A DNA stretch of 64,000 nucleotides from Ruminococcaceae bacterium UBA3215 (GCA_002363155.1 DEWH01000013.1:23365-87364); one strand, 5' to 3'. Counted from the stretch's first letter, positions 8,011-19,430 are shown. A program made the numbers and translations. Notes: generated by a model from the letters alone, not told the origin.

Positions 8011-9796
8011 GGGCAGGAACGGGCTGTTGCGCAGTATGGCGCGGATCGGCAGACCGTACATAAAAGAAATGATCGTGATGATAACCGCCGGGTTTATATG
8101 CAGTGCCTGCGATTCCGTATTCCCGCTTTTCAACAGGTACGCGCTTGACCATTTCATAGCGCTGAAGACCCTTGATACACTTGCGGTATTTATTGTGCTT
8201 TACGCCGCGCTTCTTATGATACAGATAGCCGGGAACTTCATTTCCGCATCGCTCTGCGGAAAGCTCGAAGTCTCTGTGAACCGCGACCTGCGAGATGCTT
8301 CGTTCCGGCACATACAGGAGCTTTCCCTCTCGTACTTCAACCGCAACAGCGTGGGCGCGGTGCATTCCCGAGTCATGAGCGATACTTCAAAGATCGGAGA
8401 GACCGTTTCGTGGAAGCTTATGGACGTAGTCTGGAACGGAGCCTATCTGCTGAGTATGCTCGTAAGCATGGCGGTTATATCCCCGCGGCTCTTTGCAGCT
8501 GTTTTTGCGCTTATGATCGCAGCAGCGCTGCTTTCCGCGTTCTTCCAGCGCAGGCTTATAAAGGTGAACCGCGTTATCAGACAGCAGAACTCCGTCATCA
8601 CCGGTGATTTCAACCAGGCCATAACCGGCATCAAAGCCGTGAAATCCCTCGCGATCGAGGAAAAGACGGAAAAGGACTTCTTTTCCGATACAGCGAAAAT
8701 GCAGAAATATTCGGTCCGTTCGGGACATATCTCCGCACTTTTCTCCTCAACCGTCAGCCTTGTTAGCGCGGCTGCGCTCTCGGTCATACTCTGGCGCGGC
8801 GGACTTATGACGATAGAGGGAGCTATGATGATCGGAACGCTTTCCGTGTTCCTGTCATACGCTCTCGGAATGATAGAGCCGATACAGAACATCGTTCGTA
8901 CCATATCCGAATTTGTGGCGATACAGGCAAATCTCGAACGATACAACGAGCTTATGAGCACCGCTCCGGACGTTTATGACACTCCGGAGGTCATTGAGAA
9001 ATACGGCGACGGATTTGCTCCGAAACAGGAAAACTGGGAGGAAATGCAAGGTGACGTTGCTTTTGATCATGTCACATTCACCTACCCGGACGGAGACTCC
9101 GAGGTGCTCACCGACTTCTCGCTGAACGTGCCGAAAGGCTCTATGGCAGCAATAGTAGGTGAGACAGGCGCCGGAAAGTCCACACTCGTGAATCTGGTCT
9201 GCCGTTTCTATGAGCCGAGCAAGGGAAGAGTGCTTATCGACGGACGGGATATCCGCGAAAGATCGGTGATGTGGCTTCACAGCCACATAGGCTACGTTCT
9301 CCAGACACCGCATCTCTTCTCCGGAACGATACGCGAGAATATGCTGTACGCAAAACCTGACGCTTCCGACGATGAGATATGCGACGCGCTCCGGGCAGTT
9401 TCCGCACTTGATATCGTAAACGGACTGGATTCCGGACTTGACAGCAAAGTCGGCGAGGGCGGCAACTCCCTCTCCACCGGTCAGAAACAGCTCATTTCCT
9501 TTGCAAGAGCTGTTCTCGCAGATCCGGATATACTGATACTCGACGAGGCGACTTCCTCCGTCGATACTATCACCGAGAAGAAAATACAGGCGGCAATAAG
9601 CACCCTCACAAAGAACAGGACTTCATTCGTGATAGCGCATCGCCTTTCCACGATAACAAGCGCAGATATCATTATCGCCGTGCTTGACGGAAAGATCGCC
9701 GAGACAGGCACCCATGCGGAACTGATGCAGAAAAAGGGGTACTATTACAGTCTTTACACAAGACAGCACGAGGATATCGACAGAGTTCTCAGGTAA
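7988..9796 (+). CDS. ABC exporter half-transporter, catalytic subunit
   Basis: 602 residues: exporter membrane domain (about 15-310) and ATPase domain (about 350-595). Seen: Walker A GETGAGKSTL, Walker B ILILDE with catalytic Glu (DEATSSVD), switch His IAHRLS, and a variant signature LSTGQKQ in place of LSGGQ. This is the complement expected for the partner of the upstream gene: its Walker B Glu serves the one active site while its altered signature faces the degenerate site. ATG 7988 lies 23 bases inside the upstream gene with AAGGA before it, so the two are translationally coupled. Confidence 0.93.
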   Translation: MNSRHSNKGRNGLLRSMARIGRPYIKEMIVMITAGFICSACDSVFPLFNRYALDHFIALKTLDTLAVFIVLYAALLMIQIAGNFISASLCGKLEVSVNRDLRDASFRHIQELSLSYFNRNSVGAVHSRVMSDTSKIGETVSWKLMDVVWNGAYLLSMLVSMAVISPRLFAAVFALMIAAALLSAFFQRRLIKVNRVIRQQNSVITGDFNQAITGIKAVKSLAIEEKTEKDFFSDTAKMQKYSVRSGHISALFSSTVSLVSAAALSVILWRGGLMTIEGAMMIGTLSVFLSYALGMIEPIQNIVRTISEFVAIQANLERYNELMSTAPDVYDTPEVIEKYGDGFAPKQENWEEMQGDVAFDHVTFTYPDGDSEVLTDFSLNVPKGSMAAIVGETGAGKSTLVNLVCRFYEPSKGRVLIDGRDIRERSVMWLHSHIGYVLQTPHLFSGTIRENMLYAKPDASDDEICDALRAVSALDIVNGLDSGLDSKVGEGGNSLSTGQKQLISFARAVLADPDILILDEATSSVDTITEKKIQAAISTLTKNRTSFVIAHRLSTITSADIIIAVLDGKIAETGTHAELMQKKGYYYSLYTRQHEDIDRVLR

Positions 9797-9803
9797 ATAA
9801 AAC

Positions 9804-9832
9804 TTGCATATCCTCCGGACTCGTGGTATAAT
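9804..9832 (+). promoter_or_regulatory. Promoter for the membrane protein/protease pair
   Basis: -35 TTGCAT (9804-9809), 17-base spacer, -10 TATAAT (9827-9832), directly after the exporter stop codon. Confidence 0.8.
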
Positions 9833-9863
9833 AGAGAAAAAAGAACAGGAGCAAATATGAACA

Positions 9864-10526
9864 GTGAACAGTTTGTTGTATCTTAATATAGCCCTCACAG
9901 TCTTTGCGGCAGGGAGCTTTATCTACGGCGCACTGCACTACCTGAGACCGCACAGACCGCTTTATGCGTCGATGATAGTTGTCGGCGTCGGCTGTATCAT
10001 GCTCGGACGCATTTATATTCTTGCAAGACTGCTTGCAGGACTTGTGATAACCGGCATATTCCATGTAGGAATACTCGGTACGATAGGTGCATTCGGCTTC
10101 TTCTATTCGTCAAACTACGGTCAGATAGATTCGCTTGTCGATGACGGAAGCAAAGACTTTATGAAGTACCGCATCATCGCTGTTTCCGGAATACTGATAA
10201 CAGCGGCACTGTATGTTGCCGTGCTAATGAGCCCCGCAAGCCTTGTCGAAAAGATCTCGGACGGAATTACTGCGGTATCCATTGCCGCCGCTTCCTACTA
10301 CCATGTGAAGCACATATTCGTTCCGGACGTTGACTACGGCGTTGTAAGCTGTCTGCGCTTATTCAACATACTCGCGTTCCTCTACGGAGCACTGTGCATG
10401 GGAGAAATGGCGGCGCTTGCGTACAATGCAGAGATCCTTCTTATTGTGATATGCTCCCTCCAGTGTATCGTTTCCGCAGCACTTATACCGGTTATGGATA
10501 AGGGGGTAAGATCATGGAGCAAATGA
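9864..10526 (+). CDS. Polytopic membrane protein, unknown
   Basis: About 220 residues with six to seven hydrophobic segments (for example IALTVFAAGSFIYGALHYL, LLAGLVITGIFHVGILGTIG, IIAVSGILITAALYVAVLM) and few charged loops. I do not recognise the family. Start is uncertain: GTG 9864 is 11 bases after AGGAG, while the nearer ATG at 9857 opens a frame that stops after nine codons. It overlaps the downstream protease-like gene by 13 bases, so the two are probably made together and may interact in the membrane. Confidence 0.7.
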   Translation: MNSLLYLNIALTVFAAGSFIYGALHYLRPHRPLYASMIVVGVGCIMLGRIYILARLLAGLVITGIFHVGILGTIGAFGFFYSSNYGQIDSLVDDGSKDFMKYRIIAVSGILITAALYVAVLMSPASLVEKISDGITAVSIAAASYYHVKHIFVPDVDYGVVSCLRLFNILAFLYGALCMGEMAALAYNAEILLIVICSLQCIVSAALIPVMDKGVRSWSK

Positions 10527-11149
10527 GCGGGATCCTGTTTATCTGTATAGCATTGCCGATGATACCGATGCTTTTTATCCTGCCGGACAAGAAGTCGAGG
10601 CTGTTCCTCGGATATATGATCGTGGGCGCTACGGTCTGCCTTGTTGCAGGCGGGGTGAACCTGTGGCTGCTCGGGCTTTTCAACAACGACTCGATGTATG
10701 TCACCACAAACATCACCCCGATAAGCGAAGAGCTTATGAAAGCTATACCGGTGCTTTATTTTGCAATATTGTTCTCCGATGACAGAGAGACTCTCCTTTC
10801 TATATCCTTTGCGCTCGGCATCGGTTTCGCAGTGCTGGAAAATGCGGTCATTCTCACACAGCAGATACAGAATGTTTCCATAGTCTGGGCGCTTACAAGG
10901 GTTATCGGTGCCGCACTTATGCACGGTGCATGCACGGCGGCAGTCGGACTCGGAATGAGCTATATAAGAAAGCGCAGGAAGCTGTTCTTCTGCGGTACTT
11001 TCTCGCTGCTCGCTCTTGCGATAATCTTCCATGCGACTTTCAATGTACTTGTGCAGTCATCTTTCCGCCCGGCAGCACTGATAATGCCGGCAGCCGTTTA
11101 TCTCCCGGTTACCGTGAACCTTTTTCTCAAACGGCGCAAAAAGCACTGA
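10514..11149 (+). CDS. PrsW-like glutamic intramembrane protease
   Basis: 211 residues with about seven membrane helices. The PrsW/Rce1 active-site pattern is visible: EELMK (EExxK) at about residue 72-76, GIGFAVLENA (FxxxEN) at about 99-108, and His residues in ALMHGACTA and IIFHATFN. PrsW proteases cleave anti-sigma factors or other membrane proteins; other members of this clan (CPBP) process peptides or prenylated proteins. The start overlaps the upstream membrane gene, and GGGGG precedes the ATG. The substrate is unknown; the partner membrane protein or an anti-sigma factor are options. Confidence 0.8.
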   Translation: MEQMSGILFICIALPMIPMLFILPDKKSRLFLGYMIVGATVCLVAGGVNLWLLGLFNNDSMYVTTNITPISEELMKAIPVLYFAILFSDDRETLLSISFALGIGFAVLENAVILTQQIQNVSIVWALTRVIGAALMHGACTAAVGLGMSYIRKRRKLFFCGTFSLLALAIIFHATFNVLVQSSFRPAALIMPAAVYLPVTVNLFLKRRKKH

Positions 11150-11167
11150 ATACCGAATAAGCCGCTT

Positions 11168-11290
11168 CGCCTGAGACTTCTTGAGAAGAAAGAGAAGGGG
11201 CGCTGCCCCTCACCACCCCGCCAGCCCCCTTTAAAAAAGGGGGCTGGACCCCCTAAACCGATCCCGTGACACGGAAATTTGAAAGATACT
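11168..11290. repeat. Dispersed intergenic repeat with long palindrome
   Basis: Contains GGGGCGCTGCCCC, then CCAGCCCCCTTT/AAAGGGGGCTGG (a 12-bp palindromic stem), then a module GTGACACGGAAATTTGAAAG. The last module recurs inverted at 26725-26745 (CTTTCAAATTTCCGTGT) and diverged at about 11379 and 23705. Confidence 0.65.
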
Positions 11291-11322
11291 TCATAAGTTA
11301 AAATATATTTTTGGACAGAACA

Positions 11323-11362
11323 AACCGCTGAATGCAAACACATTCAGCGGTTATCTTTATTT
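11323..11362 (+). terminator. Intrinsic terminator after the protease gene
   Basis: A perfect 12-bp stem (11323-11334 with 11341-11352, six-base loop) followed by ATCTTTATTTTT on the plus strand. Confidence 0.8.
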
Positions 11363-11400
11363 TTGATGAGACTATCATATTTCCGTTTTACGGTCATTCG

Positions 11401-11512
11401 GGTCAAGGGCTTTGCCCTTGCGCGATCCAGCCGCGCAGGCTGGCGCCGTCCGCGTAGGACAAGCGCGAAAGCGCAGACGCTGTCCGCGTAGGACACAGCG
11501 CGTAAGCGCAGC
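11401..11512. repeat. Hairpins and a 34-bp tandem repeat after pyruvate kinase
   Basis: Two small hairpins (CAAGGGC/GCCCTTG and CCAGCC/GGCTGG) precede two tandem copies, starting at 11448 and 11482 (period 34), of a unit GTCCGCGTAGGAC + GCGC-palindrome. The unit is itself palindromic (GTCC/GGAC). No gene is seen; the last bases run into the pyk stop codon. Confidence 0.55.
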
Positions 11513-13264
11513 TTAATTCGCAGTGACTATGCCCTTTTTCGCGTCGAGATGGACGGTAGTGCCGCTCTTCAGTATCTTGACGGCATTCTCTGCGCCTACG
11601 ATAACGGGAATGTCAAGCGACAGACCGACAACTGCGGCATGGCTGTTCTCGCCGCCCTTTTCAACGATGATCCCGCCTGCCGAACGAAGGATCTGCATTA
11701 AATCGTTGTTCGTCTCTTCCATTACGAGTATCTCTCCGCTTACAAACTTGTCGCGGGCTTCCTCAACAGATCTTGCAACGCATATCGGCGCTGTAACTTC
11801 CCTTTCGGTAATGCCCTTGCCTTTGACAAGAACATCGCCTACAACGTGTACTTTCATAAGATTCGTGGTGCCGGATATGCCGAGAGGTACGCCTGCCGTT
11901 ATTACAACAAGATCACCGGTGTCAAGATACCCCTTCTTTACCGCGCAGTCAACCGCATGGGCAAACAGGGCATCGGTGTCGGACTGCTCCGAGGACATCA
12001 GCGGAACTACGCCCCAGCTCAGATTGAGCTGGCGCCATGTGCGCTCACTCGGAGTGCAGCTCAGTATAGGACGGTTGGGACGGTATTTTGAAAGGAACTT
12101 CGCCGTGCTGCCTGTCTTGGTGACAGTAAGTATTGCCTTTGCATTGAGATCCAGCGCGGTAGTTACCGTCGCGTGGGAAATAGCATTCGTTACGTTGTCA
12201 TTCTCCGATTCCGTGCGTTCGCGCAGACGCTTTGCGTAATTGATATCATTCTCGGTGGTCTCGGCTATCTTCGTCATGGCGCGGACTGCCTCAACGGGAT
12301 AAAGACCCGCCGCAGTCTCTCCGGACAGCATTATAGCACTCGTTCCGTCATATATCGCATTGGCAACGTCGGTAGTCTCCGCTCTTGTCGGGCGGGGATT
12401 CTTTATCATGGAATCGAGCATCTGCGTCGCGGTTATTACCTGCTTTCCGGCACGGTAACCCTTTTCTATCAGTATCTTCTGTATGCGCGGTATTTTCTCA
12501 AACGCGATCTCAACGCCCATATCTCCGCGGGCTACCATGATCCCGTCGGAAACACGGAGAATGTCGTCAATGTTGTCAACGCCCTCCTGGTTCTCGATCT
12601 TCGCAATTATCTTTATATCCGAGCCGCCGTTCTCTTCAAGGAAACGGCGTATTTCAAGGATATCCTCGTCCGTGCTTACAAATGAAGCCGCGATGAAGTC
12701 AAATCCCATTTCCACACCGAATTTGAGATCGCTCTTGTCACGCTCGCTGAGATAAGTCATAGAGAGCTTTATTCCGGGGAAGTTGCAGCTCTTGTTGTTG
12801 GAGATATAGCCGCCGTGGACTATCCGGCATACCACATCATCGCCGTTATCACCGTTTACTATATTGTTCACTTTCAATTCAAGAAGCCCGTCGTCGATAA
12901 GTATGCGCGTACCGATATCTATATCGTTGGCAAGGTTTTTGTATGTAATGGATACTTCCTTGTCATTTCCGGTAACTTCACGGGTGGTGAGTACGAAATC
13001 CTCGCCGTCCTTCAAAAGCGCCCTGCCGCCCTCGAACTGCTTTACACGAACCTCCGGACCTTTCGTATCGAGAAGGGAAGCTATCGGAAGATCAAGCTCC
13101 TCACGGATTCGCTTTACCTGCTCAAACACCTTCTTGTGGCTTTCGTGATCGCCGTGGGAAAAGTTCTGGCGCGCAACATTCATACCGCTCAGCATGAGCT
13201 GGCGCAGTACTTCATCGTCCGCAGTGGACGGACCCATAGTGCATACTATCTTAGTTTTTCTCAT
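11513..13264 (-). CDS. pyk: Pyruvate kinase with C-terminal PEP-utilizer domain
   Basis: 583 residues. It converts phosphoenolpyruvate and ADP to pyruvate and ATP in glycolysis. Seen: TKIVCTMGPSTADDEVLRQL, NFSHGDHESH, DTKGPEVR, IIAKIENQEGVDNIDDI, MVARGDMGVEI, TATQMLDSMIKNPRPTRAE with DVANAIYDGTSAIMLSGETA. Residues about 500-583 (GEILVMEETNNDLMQIL, GGENSHAAVVGLSLDIPVIV) form the extra mobile domain found in Bacillus-type pyruvate kinases, with the phosphohistidine-like His in ENSHAAV. Start: GAGGTC before the ATG. Confidence 0.97.
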   Translation of the reverse strand: MRKTKIVCTMGPSTADDEVLRQLMLSGMNVARQNFSHGDHESHKKVFEQVKRIREELDLPIASLLDTKGPEVRVKQFEGGRALLKDGEDFVLTTREVTGNDKEVSITYKNLANDIDIGTRILIDDGLLELKVNNIVNGDNGDDVVCRIVHGGYISNNKSCNFPGIKLSMTYLSERDKSDLKFGVEMGFDFIAASFVSTDEDILEIRRFLEENGGSDIKIIAKIENQEGVDNIDDILRVSDGIMVARGDMGVEIAFEKIPRIQKILIEKGYRAGKQVITATQMLDSMIKNPRPTRAETTDVANAIYDGTSAIMLSGETAAGLYPVEAVRAMTKIAETTENDINYAKRLRERTESENDNVTNAISHATVTTALDLNAKAILTVTKTGSTAKFLSKYRPNRPILSCTPSERTWRQLNLSWGVVPLMSSEQSDTDALFAHAVDCAVKKGYLDTGDLVVITAGVPLGISGTTNLMKVHVVGDVLVKGKGITEREVTAPICVARSVEEARDKFVSGEILVMEETNNDLMQILRSAGGIIVEKGGENSHAAVVGLSLDIPVIVGAENAVKILKSGTTVHLDAKKGIVTAN

Positions 13265-13486
13265 TTATCATGACCTCTGTAAATATTATTGTCAGAACGC
13301 CTTCTTGACGGTAATATCCGCCTTTTCTCGCTGTACCGCTGCTCCGGCGATGATATAAATCACAGCTATTATAGCATATTTTTCTTCAAAATACAAGAAG
13401 AAAACGGCAAACAGCGATCAGATATATGGACCGGACGGATATTTTTAATCCGTGTCACTGACCGCCGCGGTCTGCAACTGCAAGTC

Positions 13487-14128
13487 TCATTCACTTTTTC
13501 CGCACAGACCGTATTTCTTTCTGATCTCTTCCGGTATCTTCATATCCCGGAAATAGTATTCCCTGTCATGCTCTCCGATAGGGCGCTGTACCCGGCAGGG
13601 ATCACCGAAAGCGAGAACTCCGGCAGGTATGTCCTTTGTGACCGTGCTTCCTGCTCCTATCACCGTATTGTCGCCGATCGTTACTCCCGGAAGGATAACA
13701 CAGCCCGCACCTATCCAGCAGTTCTTACCGATATGCACCGGGAGATTGTACTGGTAAACGTCAAGCCGCAGCGAAGGCTCTAACGGATGCCCGGCAGTTG
13801 CAACTATGACTCCCGGACCGAACATCGTGTTATCGCCGACATAGATATGAGTATCGTCAACCAGAGTCAGGTTGAAGTTCGCATAGACGTTCTTCCCGAA
13901 GTGACAGTGCGCTCCGCCGAAGTTTGAGTGGAACGGAGGCTCGATATAGCAGCCCTCTCCTATCTCCGCAAACATCACCTTGAGCATAGCCTCACGCTTT
14001 GCATACTCGGAAGGGCGTGTATTGTTGTAGTCGTACAGACGTTCGAGACACTCGGTCTGATAGCTTATGATGTCCGGGTCTCCCGGAAGATAAAGTTCAC
14101 CTGTATGGAGCTTGTCCTTTTCTGACAT
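13487..14128 (-). CDS. Sugar O-acetyltransferase (maltose/galactoside type)
   Basis: 213 residues: N-terminal helical cap (about 1-55, LYLPGDPDIISYQTECLERL) and left-handed beta-helix of hexapeptide repeats (about 60-190). Seen: FHSNFGGAHCHFGKNVYANF, catalytic-type His in ATAGHPLEP, and KNCWIGAGCVILPGVTIGDN, VIGAGSTVTKDIPAGVLAFG. These are hallmarks of LacA/Maa acetyl-CoA:sugar acetyltransferases. The exact sugar cannot be told. Start: AAAGGAGA upstream of ATG 14128. Monocistronic by position. Confidence 0.9.
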   Translation of the reverse strand: MSEKDKLHTGELYLPGDPDIISYQTECLERLYDYNNTRPSEYAKREAMLKVMFAEIGEGCYIEPPFHSNFGGAHCHFGKNVYANFNLTLVDDTHIYVGDNTMFGPGVIVATAGHPLEPSLRLDVYQYNLPVHIGKNCWIGAGCVILPGVTIGDNTVIGAGSTVTKDIPAGVLAFGDPCRVQRPIGEHDREYYFRDMKIPEEIRKKYGLCGKSE

Positions 14129-14258
14129 ATTGATCTTCTCCTTTCATTTCTGCGTTCGGCAGCAGACACTTTTTTCAACTGTAATTTTATTATAACACGG
14201 CTTGAAAACAAAGTCAACAAAAAGGAAGATTCTGCCGTTTTTTTCGTCGTATATTGAC

Positions 14259-14287
14259 TTTTGACCCAAAATGTGATAGACTATAAT
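14259..14287 (+). promoter_or_regulatory. Probable promoter of the MATE/GH3/phosphatase operon
   Basis: -10 TATAAT at 14282-14287. The -35 is either TTTTGA (14259-14264, spacer 17) or TTGACC (14261-14266, spacer 15). Confidence 0.6.
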
Positions 14288-14318
14288 AAATGTATTTATA
14301 ACAAAAACGGTATCTACT

Positions 14319-16055
14319 ATGAAAAATGTAAACCAGCAAGCTGTCCTCGCTCAGAACCAGACATTCCTTAAAAAGGCCTATAACTCAGCGCTTTTCCCAT
14401 GTATGCTTTCCATTCTGAGCGGATGTATAAATATTATTGCAGACGGCATAATTGTCGGACAGAAGATCGGATCCGGCGGACTTGCCGCAATAAACCTCTG
14501 TATTCCTATATACCTAATCCTGTGCATAATGGGGTCTTTTTTCGTGTCCGGAACAGCTATCCCGGCTTCACAGGCAATCGGAAACAATGACACCGAAACG
14601 GCGCAGCGCTATTACGGCTCGGCACTGACTACATGCCTTATCTCCTCCGGTCTGGCCGCAATAGCCGGCATCTTTCTTTCCGGTCCGATATCAGCGATCT
14701 TATGCGCTGATGAATCAATACGTCCGATGGTGTACGACTACACTATCGTTACACTTATCGGTGCGCTCCCGAAAATACTTATCTACGTTCCCTTCTGGTA
14801 TCTCCGCCTCGACGGTAAAAACAAGACCGTTACCGTGATGATGGCGGTAATGGGGATCGGAAATATTCTTCTCGATCTCGTCTATCTGTTTTTTCTGAAT
14901 ATGGGCGTATTCGGCGCGGCACTCGCAAGCGTCGTGTCCACCGCGGCAGCCTGTATCGTCGGATTTGCCGGTCAGCACCGCGGCAAGACATCTTTCCGCC
15001 TGGCACTCTCGATGCCCGAAAAGAAGCAGTGGAAAACCATAGTCGGTGCAGGAAGCCCGGCAGCGGTCAACAACCTTATGCAGGCTGTGAAGCTCCTGTT
15101 CGTGAACTGGCTGCTTGCGGCATACGGCGGAAGCGACGCGCTTGCGGTATTCTCCGTTGTAAACGGTATAACCGCTTTCTCCGAAACAATAACAGTAGGC
15201 GTGCCTCAGGCAGGCTCGGCTATGCTGGGAGTTTCGCACGGAGAACGCGATATAAAAAGCGTCCGGATACTGATGAAGATAGAGTTCGTAAGCGGACTGA
15301 TATTCTGTACTGTATTCGGTGCGGCTATAACCGCCGGAGCTGATATTATCCGTACGGCATACGGACTTGACATTCCTATGTTCATACCGATGCTCTGCCT
15401 TGCGGTAAGCCTTTATCCGGCGCTGTTCAACAGCATGCTCTCTTCGTTTTACAGCGTTTCTTCGCGCCCCATGCTCTCAAATATGATAATAACTCTTCGC
15501 TCGTCCGTGTTTATCGCGCTCGGCATTCTGATTTTCTGCATGATCGGATCTGTACCGTGGCTGTTTATGCCTTTTGCCGAAATTATGACGATAGCTGTCT
15601 GGTTCTTTGTAAGCGGCATTTTATACAAGAGATCCGATAAACTCAGCAGATTTCTGCTTGAAGATACAACTCTCGAAAAGAGCGGAAAGGTAATTAATTT
15701 CTCCGTTGAGGGAGATGCCGGCGATATCTGCAACGCAAGCGCAAAGATAACCGAATTCTGCGAAGATAACGGAATGAATATGAAGCAGACCGTGCGTATC
15801 AGCCTTGCGATAGAGGAGCTGCTTACCATTATATCCGACAAGAACGGGAAGCAAACACCAAACTTCGATATGAGAGTCTTTTCATATCAGGATATGATAG
15901 GCATACGCATCAAATATGACGGCATCGACTTTGATCCTCTGGAAGTCAAAGAAGATGACGACAGATACATGGGTGTAACAATGTTAAAGAAGCTCGTAGA
16001 GGAAACTATGTACAAACGTGTCCTTGGACTCAACACACTTCTCATTATTATATGA
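14319..16055 (+). CDS. MATE transporter fused to a degenerate RsbW-like ATPase domain
   Basis: 578 residues. Residues about 15-445 are a MATE-type multidrug/sodium antiporter with twelve hydrophobic segments (ISSGLAAIAGIFLSGPISAI, GNILLDLVYLFFLNMGVFGA, AAYGGSDALAVFSVVNG). Residues about 455-578 read like the GHKL/HATPase domain of anti-sigma kinases: VRISLAIEELLTII (N-box position but without its Asn), YDGIDFDP (D-x-G box), MGVTMLKKLVEETMYKR and LNTLLIII (final strand). Loss of the N-box Asn suggests weak or no ATP turnover. It heads an operon with a GH3-like enzyme and a SpoIIE phosphatase. The fusion may couple transport to partner switching; that is inference. Confidence 0.88.
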   Translation: MKNVNQQAVLAQNQTFLKKAYNSALFPCMLSILSGCINIIADGIIVGQKIGSGGLAAINLCIPIYLILCIMGSFFVSGTAIPASQAIGNNDTETAQRYYGSALTTCLISSGLAAIAGIFLSGPISAILCADESIRPMVYDYTIVTLIGALPKILIYVPFWYLRLDGKNKTVTVMMAVMGIGNILLDLVYLFFLNMGVFGAALASVVSTAAACIVGFAGQHRGKTSFRLALSMPEKKQWKTIVGAGSPAAVNNLMQAVKLLFVNWLLAAYGGSDALAVFSVVNGITAFSETITVGVPQAGSAMLGVSHGERDIKSVRILMKIEFVSGLIFCTVFGAAITAGADIIRTAYGLDIPMFIPMLCLAVSLYPALFNSMLSSFYSVSSRPMLSNMIITLRSSVFIALGILIFCMIGSVPWLFMPFAEIMTIAVWFFVSGILYKRSDKLSRFLLEDTTLEKSGKVINFSVEGDAGDICNASAKITEFCEDNGMNMKQTVRISLAIEELLTIISDKNGKQTPNFDMRVFSYQDMIGIRIKYDGIDFDPLEVKEDDDRYMGVTMLKKLVEETMYKRVLGLNTLLIII

Positions 16056-16068
16056 AGGAGGCTGCTTA

Positions 16069-17728
16069 TTGAACAGATACAAAAATGACGCAGCTGCTCT
16101 TGCTCATTTCCGCTCCGTATGCGAAAACGCGTGTGATGAACAGGATAAGCTGCTCAGACAGATAATAAAGGAAAACAGCGGGACCGAATTCGGAAAGGCA
16201 CACGGTTTCTCCGGGATATCCGATTACGGCGATTATATAGAAAATGTACCGGTGCTGAAATTCAGAGACTATGAGGACAGCATCGGAAGGATAATAAACG
16301 GCGAACGCAATATACTCACCAAAGCTCCGCCGGCATTCTACAACATAAGCTCCGGAAGCACGGGTGAACAGAAACTTATCCCGATTTGCCGAAAGGATAT
16401 CGATCTTCAGAAGCTTTATTTTGAGGACACGATACGCGGTATCATCTCCGAGGCGATACCGCACGGCAGCGAAGATGAGCTTTTCGGAGACATTTTTGCC
16501 GTCACCGATGTGTTTATGACGGAAATGCCGGACGGAACACCGAACGGAGTGCGATCCGGGATAAGATTCCAGACCGCTGTAAAAGAAGGCAAGCTGGACT
16601 GCTCGGTTTACTGTGTTCCGAAAGAAGCTATGTTCCCTGACATACCGGAAAAAATGACGTATGTGAAGGTGCGGTTCGCACTGGCGGATCCGAATGTTAC
16701 CGCAATACACGGAGTCTTCGCCCACAGTATGTCCCCGGTTTTCAGATTTATACTGGACAACTGGAACGAGCTTCTCGACGATACGGAAAAAGGCACTGTA
16801 AACAGCAAGTTTGATGTGAGCGATCACTGGCGCAGTTATCTTGAAAAGAATCTGCCGCCTGCTCCGGAACGCGCAAGTTATCTGCGTTCTCTGCCGGTTG
16901 AAGATCTCGAAAACAATATGATGAAGAAGATCTGGCCGAAGCTTAAATACATAAAGCTCATAAACGGAGATATTTTCGGTACGCGCGGAAGCTGCATAGA
17001 ACGAATGATAGGTGACGTTCCCGTCCACAGCTTCGCTCTCGCCGCATCGGAAAGCATTATGGGAATAGCGGCTGCCGTCTCGCTAAAGAACAGGTATGTT
17101 CTGCTGCCGGACGCGTGCTTCTTTGAGTTCATGCATATCAACAAGCTCGGTGAACCGGGAGACATAGTGCCTATGGGCAAAGTGGAGATCGGAGAAAGAT
17201 ACGATCTAATATTGACCACCGTATCCGGCCTTTACAGATACGATATCGGCGATATTATAAATGTGACCGGAAAGTACGGGAATGCACCGGAAATAGAAAT
17301 CTGCTACCGCAAGGAGATAATCCTCAGTATTGCGGAAGAAAAGCTCAATACACAGCAGTTTGAAAACGCAATGCATGATTTTCTGAATAAAACCGGGATC
17401 TCCGCAGAGGGATATTTCATTTCCGGCAACTATGATACATTCCCGCCCAGCTACGATCTGTTCATAGAGACACAGGACGATATAAATGAAAGCTTTCCGG
17501 GACTTTTTGACAGATGTATGTGCGATTCAAGCTCAAATTACAGGACAGCAAGAGAAAGGCTTGATATCGGAAGTCCGGCAATAACAAAAATTGCAAAAGA
17601 TACCATAATGAAATACGATGAAAAACGCAGGAAAGACGGAAAACGAACAGACCAGTCAAAACCGCTCAGGATCGTGAACGACAAGAAACGGATCCTGTGG
17701 TTTGAACAATTCAAGGAGGAAAAAATAT

Positions 17729-17739
<11 letters not shown>
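16069..17739 (+). CDS. GH3-like acyl-adenylate-forming enzyme
   Basis: 556 residues. GH3 proteins belong to the ANL superfamily; in plants they join amino acids to jasmonate or auxin through an acyl-adenylate, and bacterial members are mostly uncharacterised. Seen: AFYNISSGSTGEQKLIPI (nucleotide-binding loop, about residue 85-102), LAASESIMGIAAAV, TTVSGLYRYDIGDIINVTGK and CYRKEIILSIAEEKLN, the family's YRYxxGD and LSIxxEK signatures. Start: TTG 16069, seven bases after AAGGAGG, 13 bases after the MATE stop. Amino-acid or other amine conjugation is the family-level guess; the acyl substrate is unknown. Confidence 0.88.
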
Positions 17740-19375
<1,636 letters not shown>

Positions 19376-19385
19376 TATCATAAAA

Positions 19386-19430
19386 ACAGAACAGCCTGCC
19401 CGTGAAAACACGCAGGCTGTTCTGTCATTT
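19386..19430 (+). terminator. Intrinsic terminator of the MATE/GH3/phosphatase operon
   Basis: A strong stem (ACAGAACAGCCTGC.CGTG with CACG.CAGGCTGTTCTGT, loop AAAA) 11 bases after the phosphatase stop, followed by a short T-rich stretch. Confidence 0.75.

Noticed and set aside
9857..9886. Nine-codon leader peptide MNSEQFVVS before the membrane gene
   Set aside because: It overlaps the start of the membrane gene and shows no attenuator structure; chance is likely.
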